This document shows, one piece after another, positions 54,550 through 64,000 of a stretch of DNA of 64,000 nt. Position numbers and translations under genes: made by a program. A model generated the notes under the pieces. The model made no database searches. It was not told the DNA's origin and saw only the letters and a list, made by a program, of their open reading frames with translations. Within the stretch, counting starts at the first letter, position 1, and each line of letters begins with the position of its first letter. The DNA is from Lepidodermella squamata (taxonomy: Eukaryota; Gastrotricha), in the NCBI GenBank assembly GCA_047495785.1, contig JBLDXI010000024.1, positions 2,356,001 through 2,420,000 of the forward strand, given 5' to 3'.

Positions 54550-56760
54550 ATGCGGCAACCGACGAGATTATTTGTAAAATTAGCTCTTCCGGTTGTTATT
54601 CTCCTCGTTTTGATCGCTGCTGACCTTCTCAACCAAGATAGATTGGGCAAATGGATAGAACAGGCGTCAGCTTCTTTGGAATTTCCAGAATCAGCGCTGT
54701 TGCCATGCGCAAGGCTGCCGACATTCGAGGCGCGGAACGAGACGTGGAAAATCCCTAGAATTCTGCATCAGTCGTGGAAAAACGAGACCCTGCCCGAGCT
54801 CTACGCAAGGTTCCGCCAGACGTGGCTCGACATGCACCCCGACTGGCAGCATCACCTGTGGACGGACGAGGAGAACCGGTTGTTGGTCCAGTGCCACTAC
54901 CCGTGGCTGTTGCCGTACTACGACGCGTTCCCGGTCGGAGTTCAACGGGCTGATATCAGCCGGTTGTTGTACGTGCACCACTACGGCGGCATCTACTCGG
55001 ATCTGGACACGGAGCCAATGAAAACCATGGACTCGCTGTTGAGCAATTATTCGGATCAGCGCATACTTTTAAGTGGGTTTCTATTCATTTATCATGTTGA
55101 AAAGAGGGGTGAGATCGAACATCGAACATTATAGAGACGATTGAAATGGCGAAAATGCCTGCGATTGAATATGGACAAAACGATATAGAAGCGTCGAAAA
55201 TAGGGGTCAAAAATGTAACTGACGACTTGGCGAGTGTAAAAATTCAGTTTTTTTCAATTTCACTCACCCATTATCGAAAAGCCAAGTTGCCCTAGTTAGC
55301 CACCATCGAGCCTAAAACGTTTCCCCATAAAAACAAGAAATCACAATCCATTTGAGAATCCATTGAAACAACCAATCGTTTTCCTTGAAACTATAATTTC
55401 TACTATACATTTTTATACCCATTTTTTTCACTCAAAACCTGTGAGCATCCAATTCATTTATTTTATATTTTATTTTATTTCAAATTTAGCTCTGCTCTGG
55501 ATTTCTATAATATGATGCTAATCTGCCCGGAATAATGCAAAATTCATATCATTCTAAAAGGTGATTTTCGTGTGCAAACCTTGGTCGTCGTTAGTCATTT
55601 GCGTATCACCTGAGGCGACAATTCAGAATTTGTAGTAATTAATTTTAATTAATACAACGTAACGCAACAAAGATATTACACGGAAACAGGTCTAAAATGA
55701 GAGACGTAACATCTCATGGCCAGAAAAATTTGAAAAATCATGAGAATAGAAAAAATTCCGGATAAATTTGGTCCAACCGGGTAAAATACCGATAATTACC
55801 GAACCAGTTACCATCGGGGTGTTCTCCGGTAAGTCTGTTATTTCTTCGGTTAAATCGCGGATGAAAGACGGAACTATCTCTCGGTTTGATTTTTTTAAAT
55901 TATAGTTGAATTTCCTATAAAAAGTTGCTCAACTTCTGGGACACGCTGTATGAACATGCGATTTTAAACTGAAAAAAAAAGATTGACAATTTTCAGCAGC
56001 TTTTTTTTGACCACCGAGCTCCATGTGATGCAATTTCTAATAATGGTAATCGTCAGATTTTCAGAATTCGAAAATCCTGGAATTTTTTTTGAAATTTTCA
56101 AAATCACTCAGAAAAAAATTCAGATTTTTCGAAAAATTTCTTTATGATATTATACTAAAAGAATGCAAATTTTGCGATTTTTGTTTAATAGGCTACATGA
56201 GCAAAAGCTACCATATGGAAGACAACGTACAAGCGGCTTGGATGGCGTCAGCGCCCGGGCACCAAATCTGGCTTCTCACCGTGCTGAAAAGTACTTTACT
56301 CAGTCAAAGTCTGCCGAAATCCACACGGTGAAAAGAATAAAAAAAATTGCTAAAAAACCCGAATTTTAAGCTACTTGATTTATTCAGCCCCGATTACGTC
56401 ACCGGACCTGCAGTTCTATGGGTGGCTCTGGGCGACTATTGGCGCATGTGGAGAGCGAAAATGAGTGGGCCGAAAATTGCTGGAAATATCGTGCTGAAAG
56501 GTGCGAGGAAAATTCGAGACATTTACATGTTGGAGCCAGGCATCATATTTCCTTACCACTCGTACGAAAATGAGAAGCCGATTGGCAAAATTTGCGATCC
56601 TCATAAAGCGACGTTCAACACAACGGCGTGCAAGGCAAGTTTCCCCAACGCCTACGTCATTCAGTACTCTGGCTATTCGTGGCAGAAGGACTGGGAAGGA
56701 TTCCTCAACGCCAACGGCTTCAAGAAAGAAACGTTGTACTTCGAACTGAAAGAAAATTAG
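54550..56760 (+). CDS. GT32-like (DXD) type II Golgi glycosyltransferase, tandem copy 1
   Basis: Three exons: 54550-55072, 56192-56327, 56388-56760. The ATG at 54550 leads to MRQPTRLFVK and an anchor (LALPVVILLVLIAADLL). Exon 1 has IPRILHQSWKNETLPELYAR, WTDEENRLLV, GVQRADISRLLYVHHYGGIY and the donor/metal motif SDLDTEP (D-x-D). Exon 2 continues NVQAAWMASAPGHQIWLLTV and exon 3 TGPAVLWVALGDYW, PGIIFP, GYSWQKDWEG. These are the blocks of the GT32/Gly_transf_sug family (OCH1, A4GALT and inositol-phosphoceramide sugar transferases), which transfer hexoses from nucleotide sugars in the Golgi. Donor and acceptor are unknown. Intron 1 (1.1 kb) holds interspersed repeat family 1. Confidence 0.82.
55655..55945 (+). 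repeat. Interspersed repeat family 1, copy 2
   Basis: In intron 1 of GT32 copy 1. Landmarks in the same order as 28888-29215: GTAACGCAACAAAG, AAATGAGAGACGTAACATCT, AATTTGGTCCAACCGGGTAA, ATTACCGAACCAGTTACCAT and ATCTCTCGGTTTGATTTTTT. Confidence 0.7.
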
Positions 56761-57661
56761 CCGAAATAATAGCGCTAGAGAATGCAATAATTTAATGTAA
56801 TTATTGTAATAATTAATTTATTAATTAGGTATTTAATGTAAAAATTTAATGTAATGTAAAAAATGAAGCTTGTTTTGTGATTTTGTGACTAATTTTGTGA
56901 CAAGGAAAAATAAATAAATTGAATACAAAATTTGTGTCCTTTTAGTATTTTGAACTCATCAACTTTCTCACCCATACTTGCACCCTATTTTTTACTCCAT
57001 CTTCTTCAGCATTGCATGGTTCTTGGGCTTCGAACAGGTAATCGAACAGCCGAATTTTCTGTATGGGTCCTCCTTTTACCGGAACCAAGTTTAAAGTCAG
57101 CGGTCAGCGGAACCTAATACAGCTTGCCCCATTATAGTAACGCAAACAAAGATAATACACGGGAAATAAGGGTTCAGAAACTCCAAAATGAGACGCGAAG
57201 TTATAATATCTCACGCCCAGAAAATTCTATGATCTTAAAAAATTATGTCTACGGCTTTTTCAGATAATTTTAGATTAACGTTGGGCGAGTGGGAAGTTGA
57301 GCGGATTAAGTTGGGCGAACGGGAATCACCCGCAAAATCATTGTATTTTATTAAGTTTTTTTTAAATTTGAATCACATTTTAAATTTTATTATTACTATG
57401 AAGCTCTCTATTGCGATTTCTTTCTAATCAAAGCCCATTAAACACAATTTTGTCCGAAATAAGACCGCGTTACAGTATTAATGTAGGCGAAATATTATAT
57501 AATTACTGTCACCTTAAAAAAGCTGGTTACACGCGTCCCAGGAACGCGTCCATTAGGCACGCGTGCCGATTTATTTCGCGGGAATTTTTTCTAATTATGA
57601 CTTGTGATCTTAATTTTATCAGCTATAAGTAGTAACTTAATCCGAGTTTAACATACAAAAT
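56761..57661. other. Intergenic region between GT32 copies 1 and 2
   Basis: An AATAAA near 56909 fits the end of copy 1. A partial family 1 repeat lies at about 57130-57235 (AGTAACGCAAACAAAG, AAATGAGACGCGAAG). Nothing else recognised. Confidence 0.5.
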
Positions 57662-59509
57662 ATGCAGAAACCGGCTAAATTGCTCAAATCAGCCATCCCA
57701 GCACTTTATGTTTTCATCGCATTGATCGCAATTGAGCGTCACAGGCAGAATGGACTTGAAAATGACAGCATGGAATCGGCGCCAGCGTCTTGCAGTAATC
57801 CACAGCCAGCTCTGTCGCCGTGTGATAGTTTACCTAAATTCGAGGCGAGGGAAGAAAGGTTCAAAATTCCTAGAATTCTGCACCAGTCGTGGAAAAGTAA
57901 GACCGTGCCTGAGCTGTACGCCCGGTTCCGCCAGACATGGCTCGACATGCACCCCGGCTGGCAGCACCACCTGTGGACGGACGAGGAGAACCGGTTGTTG
58001 GTCCAGTGCCACTACCCGTGGCTGTTGCCGTACTACGACGCGTTCCCGGTCGGTGTTGAACGGGCTGATATCAGCCGGTTGTTGTACGTTCATAAATACG
58101 GCGGGATCTACTCGGATCTGGACACGGAGCCGATGAAAACTATGGACACGCTACTGAGCAATTATCCCAGTCAGCACATTCTTTTGAGTGAGCCCTTACC
58201 ATATGATTTTAATATAATGAAAGAAAAAATAGGCTCCTAATTTCACCCGATCCAATATCACTAGTATCGGGGTTTCAAGTGCAAAAATACTTGTTCTCTG
58301 CAACTCTGACTTGAACTTTCAGGGTTGAATTTTTTTGAATTTTTCTCTCTTAATTGATCATGATGCACCCTACATCTTGGAGCTTTTATTAGCTAGCTTT
58401 TACCTGCAAGTATAGTATAATTAAGTTGGCCTAAGAGCTACTGTTATAATCTCTGATTCTTCAAATAGGTATTTCAAAATAAGAGGTTCCCATAGACCAT
58501 AGAAGATTCGCAACTATTTTGTAATTTGGCAACGTTATGTGAGAATAGTAACTAATTTTTTTCCATATCGAGAGAATATTCCATCTTTTTTCGCGATTTA
58601 GCCGAAGAAATAGACAATTTACCAGAAAAAACCCGTAAAAACCCGATTGTAACTTGTTCGGAAATTTTCGGTATTTTGCCCAGTTGGACCAAATTTATCC
58701 GGACTATTTTTAATTCCATTAAAAAGTTACATACCTACTTGATTACTTTTCTCGTGATTTTTTGAAATTTTCTAAAATTTTTCTGGCCAAAAATTCGTCT
58801 ATCACTTCAGAGTTTCTGAACCCTTTTCCGTCTATTTTCTTTTCTTGCGTTACTCTTGGGACTTACCATTTAGGTTCCGGTAAAGTAGTTTAAGAACTAA
58901 CAGCACTAAGAACAGAACTAACAGAATTGCTACCGATTTCTAATGGTTAGGCTACATGACCAAAAACTACCATATGGAAGACAACGTACAGGCGGCTTGG
59001 ATGGCGTCAGCACCCGGGCATCAAATCTGGCTTCTCACGGTGCTGAAAATTACTTTTCTCAGTCAAAAATTGCCGAAATCCACACGGTAAAAATTTCGAA
59101 AATACCCGAATTGGGAATGATCTTAATCTTATTCAGCCCTGACTATATCACCGGCCCAGCTGTTCTCTGGGTGGCTCTGGACGATTATTGGCGAATGTGG
59201 AGGTCAAAACACAGTGACGCGAGCATTGGCAGTTATAGCGCTGCGAAAGGACCTAGACAAATTCGAGACATTCACATGCTGGAGCCTGGCTTGATATTTC
59301 CCTACCCGTCTTACGATGCCTACCAGCCGATCGGTACAATTTGTGACCCTCATAAACCGACGTTCAATACAACGGCGTGCAAGGCGAGTTTCCCCGACGC
59401 CTACGTCATTCAATACGCCGGCTATGCATGGGAGCAAGACTGGACTGGTTACCTCAAGGCGGCCGGATTCAATCGAGAGATGTTATTTCACGAGTTACAA
59501 GACGATTAG
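57662..59509 (+). CDS. GT32-like (DXD) type II Golgi glycosyltransferase, tandem copy 2
   Basis: Three exons: 57662-58187, 58951-59086, 59137-59509, with splice phases as in copy 1. Anchor LLKSAIPALYVFIALIAI. Catalytic blocks: IPRILHQSWKSKTVPELYAR, WTDEENRLLV, GVERADISRLLYVHKYGGIY, SDLDTEP; then NVQAAWMASAPGHQIWLLTV and TGPAVLWVALDDYW, PGLIFPYPSY, GYAWEQDWTG. The gene is complete. Its central exon 1 DNA (57900-58135) is almost identical to copies 1 and 3, while the first 230 bases and the introns are not. Intron 1 holds a reversed family 1 repeat. AATAAA follows near 59528. Confidence 0.82.
58540..58865 (-). repeat. Interspersed repeat family 1, copy 3 (reverse orientation)
   Basis: Reverse-complement landmarks of 28888-29215: ATATCGAGAGAATATTCC, GTTGGACCAAATTTATCCGG, TTTTTCTGGCC and CTTGCGTTACTCTTGGGAC at the end. 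It lies in intron 1 of GT32 copy 2. Confidence 0.65.
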
Positions 59510-60201
59510 TTTATTTTGACATTATTTAATAAATAAATGTGTAAACTGTAAGAACAATGCTAATTTGGTTACATTTCTCATTGATTGATTGATAGATTGA
59601 TTGATTTTCACATCGATAATCGATAATTAATAGTCGATTTTTCGCAGTTTTCATCGAATGATATCGTATATATAAACATGGTACGCGGAGTTCAAAATTC
59701 ACAACCAAATCACCTGAATCCTAACCGATAAAAATTGATACCAGGATGGTTGGCGATGCGTTCAGCTCGTGGCTTATACGAAAAATGTCAATTTTAACGT
59801 CAATTTCAAGTCGGTGACCCGCTATAGTTACAGAATAGTGAGTTACGTATATTTTCATTTTTCAAGAAACTTTGTGGTACCACAGCAAGTCGAATGGATC
59901 ACCCTTTTACATTAAATTGATTTTTTTATTGTTCAGAAAATTCATGTCAAGTTGTTGACAGGTGGCTAGAACAGAGGGAAATAATTTTTTCGGCAAAACG
60001 TTCAAGACAAAAAATTAAAAATTCAAAAAGTGCGCCAAGTGGCGCGTGGCGAGGTGCTCGCCTCATCGTGATTTTTCACAAAAAAACAACAGTAAAACGG
60101 TGCCAAGTCGATGTACAGAAGAATTTTCTATTTATTTTTTCGAGCACTCTACGCCGGAATTCACCGCTTTAACCCTCCAATTTGAGTGATTTCAAGCTAG
60201 A
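59510..60201. other. Intergenic region between GT32 copies 2 and 3
   Basis: About 690 bp, AT-rich. It includes a short TTGATTGATTGATAGATTGA tandem run near 59580-59600. No gene recognised; it should contain the promoter of copy 3. Confidence 0.5.
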
Positions 60202-61755
60202 ATGTGGATGCCGAATAGATTCTTCAATCTCGCCTTGCTAGGCACATGCCTTCTTGCAATAATCGTCGTTTTAGTCCACCTTAAAGATGAAAATAATGAT
60301 TGGATTAAAATGCCGTCCATCTCTTGGCAATTTCCAATTTCCAATGTGAAATGTCCAAGGCAATCCCAAGATTCAGCTTCTTCAGAACCCTGTGCAAGGC
60401 TGCCGAGATTCGAGGCGCGGAACGAGACGTGGAAAATTCCCAGAATTTTGCACCAGTCGTGGAAAAACGAGACCCTGCCCGATCTCTACGCCCGGTTCCG
60501 CCAGACGTGGCTCGACATGCACCCCGGCTGGCAGCACCACCTGTGGACGGACGAGGAGAACCGGTTGTTGGTCCAGTGCCACTACCTGTGGCTCCTCCCC
60601 TACTACGACGCGTTCCCGGTCGGAGTAGAACGGGCTGATATCAGCCGGTTGTTGTACGTGCACCACTATGGCGGCATCTACGCAGATCTGGACACGGAGC
60701 CGATGAAAACCATGGACTCGCTACTGAGCAGATATTCAAATCATAACGTCATTTTAAGTAAGCCAATATTTTTTATTAGCTACCACCAAAATTTTCAGAA
60801 AAATTCTAAAAATCACAAGAAAAACAATTAAGTATGCCAGTAGTTAAAAAGTCTGGAGAGATCAGGTTCAGGGAAGGCATAAGTATCGATCAAAAATCGA
60901 CTACGCCGAAATCAGAAAAATGTAGTGCCGGGACCTCATTTTTAATGGTGCAAAAAGAGTGTTGGCTTTTTAAATCATTCGAAAAGCATAGTATTCGAGA
61001 TAGGCCTATGCATCGACGAATTTCAATTTACCTAGGCTTCTAATCGAGACAGGCTTCTAAACGAGTGGGGGCTTATATTTCGGTAACTACGGTATGCTGT
61101 AAAAATTAGCACTTTCAGTTTCAGCAGAGTTTCAGAAGTATTAGCGCTTGATGAATAGTCTACAAATTTTCAATTTCCAATGGTTAGGTTACATGACCAA
61201 AAACTACCATGTGGAAGACAACGTACAGGCGGCTTGGATGGCTTCGGCACCTGGACACCAAATCTGGCTTCTCACTGTACTAAAAAGTACTCTACTAAGT
61301 CAGAAATTGCCGAGATCCGTACGGTATATAAAAGAAAGTTAAATTGCGTAAAACCCTGCAATGATTTGGAACTTATTTTCAGTCCTGATTATGTCACTGG
61401 ACCAGCTGTTCTTTGGGTGGCTCTGGACGATTACTGGCGGATGTGGAGGTCAAAACACAGTGACGCGAGCATCGGCAGTCATAGCTCTACAAAAGGGCCT
61501 AGGCAGATTCGAGATATTTACATTCTAGAACCTGGCTTGATATTTCCGTACCCGTCATACGATGCCTACCAGCCGATTGGCAGAATTTGCGATCCTCACA
61601 AACGGACGTTCGATCCAGCGGCGTGCAAGGCGACTTTCCCCAACGCCTACGCCATCCAATACGCCGGCTATTCATGGGAAAAAGACTGGAATGGTTACCT
61701 TAAGGCGGCCGGATTCGATCGGGAGATTATATTTAAAGAGTTAAAAGACGATTAG
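60202..61755 (+). CDS. GT32-like (DXD) type II Golgi glycosyltransferase, tandem copy 3
   Basis: Three exons: 60202-60757, 61188-61323, 61383-61755. Anchor FFNLALLGTCLLAIIVVLVHL. Catalytic blocks: IPRILHQSWKNETLPDLYAR, WTDEENRLLV, GVERADISRLLYVHHYGGIY, ADLDTEP (D-x-D kept); then NVQAAWMASAPGHQIWLLTV, TGPAVLWVALDDYW, PGLIFPYPSY, GYSWEKDWNG. Exons 2 and 3 are closer to copy 2 than to copy 1. Intron 1 (430 bp) contains a right end of the GGTTCCAGCACTAAATTT-type element (60834-60960). Confidence 0.82.
60834..60960 (+). repeat. Right end of the GGTTCCAGCACTAAATTT-type element in an intron
   Basis: GCCAGTAGTTAAAAAGTC, GGTTCAGGGAAGGCATAAGT, TAGTGCCGGGACCTCATTTT and TGGTGCAAAAAGAG match the order seen at 52967-53096. 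It ends before the GGACCCT terminus. Confidence 0.55.
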
Positions 61756-62241
61756 TTTATTTTGACAATATTTAGTATAAGCTGCTGTATGAAAATGTTA
61801 ATTGGTTGATGGTTGTAACTAGAATTAAAAAGTGATCAACGTTTCAAGTTCTGAATCATCAATCAAAGGTTCCCAAGATATTTTGGGCCAATCCACGTCG
61901 ATGCCACACTTATTTTCGTAAAAATTCAAAATCAAGCAGTAGTTCCGGAATTCTTTCCCCATAAATCAAGATTTCATGTGTGTCATTTGATATGCATGTT
62001 TTCCTCGAAAGTGATTGATTTTTCACATCAATAATCGATAACCAATTCGATAACCGATTCGAAAGTTTCCACTCTCTACCTCATTTTTTTTTAAATGGCG
62101 AGGCAAAGATCATTCGCGAATGGTGTTTCGGCGCCTTGTTTACCTTAAATGCCGCTTCAATATTGTGGAACCTCTCGTACAAAAATCAATTGGACAGCAA
62201 CGCCAGACGGATGAGGAAATTGGAGCTGCAGGGTTAGTATC
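61756..62241. other. Intergenic region after the GT32 row
   Basis: About 490 bp. No confident exon; a few in-frame codons before 62242 may belong to the 5' part of the receptor relic. Confidence 0.4.
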
Positions 62242-63412
62242 GTGAGTTCTTTAGTACCACAGTTGCTTTGTCGTCTCTCCGAATTCGGACAAATGGCAAA
62301 GGTATTTCTAGCTGTCTTTGCTGTTTTTAACGTTAGTCGTGCATTGGCTGAACTAGCATATGAAAGCAGTATCAAGGATTTCGATCCCACCGCAACTGTT
62401 CTGAGCCACTGTAGGATAGCTCCGACGGTCAACTCGCCAACTGAACTAGCCAATAAGACTACTTCTCTCGTACAAGAACGACGCCCTCATCGATTAATCG
62501 ACCTTGACGACGTCGGTGAATCTTTCACCATTTACGGGAAACTCACAGTTCTCTACAAAGTGAAATGCATTTTCGATTTGTACAACGGCAGTTTTGCATG
62601 GCCAGCGAGCATTCCGTATCTAACGATGGAGGACCATAGACCATAGTAAATACTGGTTCCCACCTTTGCTACATCAAAATTCGGTGGGGAACCCAGCGAT
62701 GGTGGAAGGTTTTCATAGGTCTCTTAGAATTACGATGGATAGAGGCTACGTCTCATTTACTTCAGCGGGAAAGTTTACGTCTTATTGCGACATGGAGGTG
62801 ACCTATTTCACGTTCGATGTTCGAGCTCGCTCACGACATTAGATACTCCGTAATCAGTAAAGCTAGCTTATATGGTATGCTGGTGATTATTTTAAAGAAG
62901 AATTCAGACTGGCTAATATCGAAAAGTTCCACTTCGTTTGGCACATCCAAATTGAACGAATCAAGCTTTGGCGGCTTCAGCTTCGAATTAAAGCGGAAGC
63001 CACAATATTTCCTGATGTACTTATTCGCACCAAATTGCATTCTCAGTCTATTGGTTCTGGCGTCGTTTTTCATCCCGGCTCAAGCTGCCGATCGCCCTGC
63101 TTTAACCTGCACTGCCATGCTTGCGAATTTTGTCCTTCAAGACAACATCCAAGCTAATTTGCCGAAAACCCCCGGCTCTATCGTTGCTGGCATTTTCAGC
63201 TTGTCACAAGCTGCTATTGCTACTGTGTGTGTTCTATGCGAAGCGATCATGTGCGGAATCCTTAATTTGCCCAAAAAAACTACACAATTTTTAACAAAAA
63301 AGTGGCTCGCTATGTGATCATCGACATCTTTATGTTTCAATTCGCTTTCTTCATGTACTTCATCTCGATCGCTGCAGTTATCTTTTTATTGAGGCGACCT
63401 TGGGGCAGTTAA
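62242..63412 (+). pseudogene. Decayed Cys-loop ligand-gated ion channel
   Basis: Recognisable pieces in family order but in different frames: ligand-binding part with FTIYGKLTVLYKVKCIFDLY (62510-62580); a piece with YWFPPLLHQNSV and YCDMEVTYFTFD (about 62650-62825), where the Cys-loop's second Cys is not in frame; a piece with a pre-TM1 KPQYFLMYLFAPNCILSLLV and RPALTCTAMLANFVLQDN (TM2) plus TM3 (about 62900-63260); and TM4 ARYVIIDIFMFQFAFFMYF in a third frame ending RRPWGS-stop (63310-63412). At least three frame changes without fitting introns, plus stops, indicate a pseudogene. Confidence 0.7.
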
Positions 63413-63559
63413 ATGCAGGTCATTTATAATTTTTAGTTATTTAGTTTGGCTATACAATTTATTATAAATATTATATTCTATATGTCAACAAGATATAAAT
63501 TTATCAATGGTAGTCTAAAATTGCCTACTTCTTTCGAGCTTTGAATAATTATACCAGTC

Positions 63560-63990
63560 TTCAAAGGTCTACCTCTGGGTGCTCTGGGTATAGGTAGACC
63601 TCGAACCAGATGGATCAACGGAGTGCATAGAAGCCTAATTAAAGTAGGTCTTACTAAGGAAATTCGCCGGAAAAAGAAAACCAATAATAATAATAAGGTC
63701 GAGCATAAGAAAAATAAAAACACTATAAGAAACGAAAAAATAGGAGAAATCGCGGCGAATTACCCATGTTCAACTAGCGGAATCGGTTTTTTTCGAAAAA
63801 GATGAATGGTTTCCAACTCGATTGAAAATTATGAATTCAATACAAAAAGCAGAATCCTCGACTGCGGGGGTGGGTGAGGATCAGCCTTCGCCTGCCTTCG
63901 CCCTCTTCAAAACCGGAAACGGTATACGACGTTCAGGCCCGAAGAGGAAAAGTAAAATCATTATTATTATTATTATTATGTTTCTTATTT
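63560..63990 (+). mobile_element. 3' end of a second LINE with TTA microsatellite tail
   Basis: The frame at 63585-63670 reads GIGRPRTRWINGVHRSLIKV, a phrase typical of the C-terminal end of LINE reverse-transcriptase proteins (G-R-P-x-x-R-W). A 3' UTR-like stretch follows and then (ATT)n at about 63958-63979. The element is 5'-truncated and unrelated in sequence to the LINE at 13139-18486. Confidence 0.5.
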
Positions 63991-64000
63991 TATAATTACG

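Noticed and set aside
54691-54981. Long antisense ORFs opposite the GT32 exon 1 cores (also at 57830-58093 and 60382-60666)
   Set aside because: They mirror the GC-rich, conserved sense coding sequence; their similarity to each other follows from the sense strand, and they have no independent support.

Overview
This is animal (metazoan) nuclear DNA. Genes are split by many short GT-AG introns, mostly about 45-60 bp. Products include secreted trypsin-like proteases, a polycystin, class C GPCRs, Golgi-type glycosyltransferases and a Cys-loop receptor relic, set among LINE and MITE transposons. Four tandem genes 31-68 bp apart, each with a 3' splice site just before its ATG, suggest a lineage with spliced-leader trans-splicing and operons. 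I cannot name the species. No prokaryotic features are present.

Layout. 1-157 is the 3' end of a LamG/trypsin protease. 1605-4735 is a complete 16-exon paralogue (775 aa). 5223-12431 is a polycystin-1-like gene (signal peptide, three EGF modules, Thr-rich mucin stalk, PLAT, polycystin channel) with one in-frame TGA. 12785-21338 is a second LamG/trypsin gene with identical exon structure; a full-length, apparently young non-LTR retrotransposon (13139-18486) sits in it, flanked by an 86-bp target-site duplication that recreates the splice acceptor and the exon start. 21892-24600 and 25738-28370 (minus) are two GABA-B-like receptors. 29477-30418 (minus) is an intronless isopenicillin-N-synthase-like dioxygenase. 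33178-35199 (plus) and 40478-42015 (minus) are distant paralogues of a fucosyltransferase-like membrane enzyme. 37745-38857 is a cyclase/kynurenine-formamidase-like protein without its C-terminus. 42189-49271 (minus) holds four head-to-tail genes for type II membrane proteins resembling GH130/GT91-like beta-propellers. 49272-54549 is a gene-poor nest of MITEs. 54550-61755 holds three tandem GT32-like (DXD) glycosyltransferases. 62242-63412 is a decayed Cys-loop receptor and 63560-63990 the 3' tail of another LINE.

Common themes are tandem duplication (proteases, GPCRs, propellers, GT32), secretory-pathway glycan enzymes and transposon decay in introns and spacers. The strongest observations are the LINE insertion that looks neutralised by its own long duplication, and the operon-like propeller cluster.

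Functions come from motifs read by eye. Exon borders of the two complete proteases were checked for phase throughout; other genes were checked at key junctions only.
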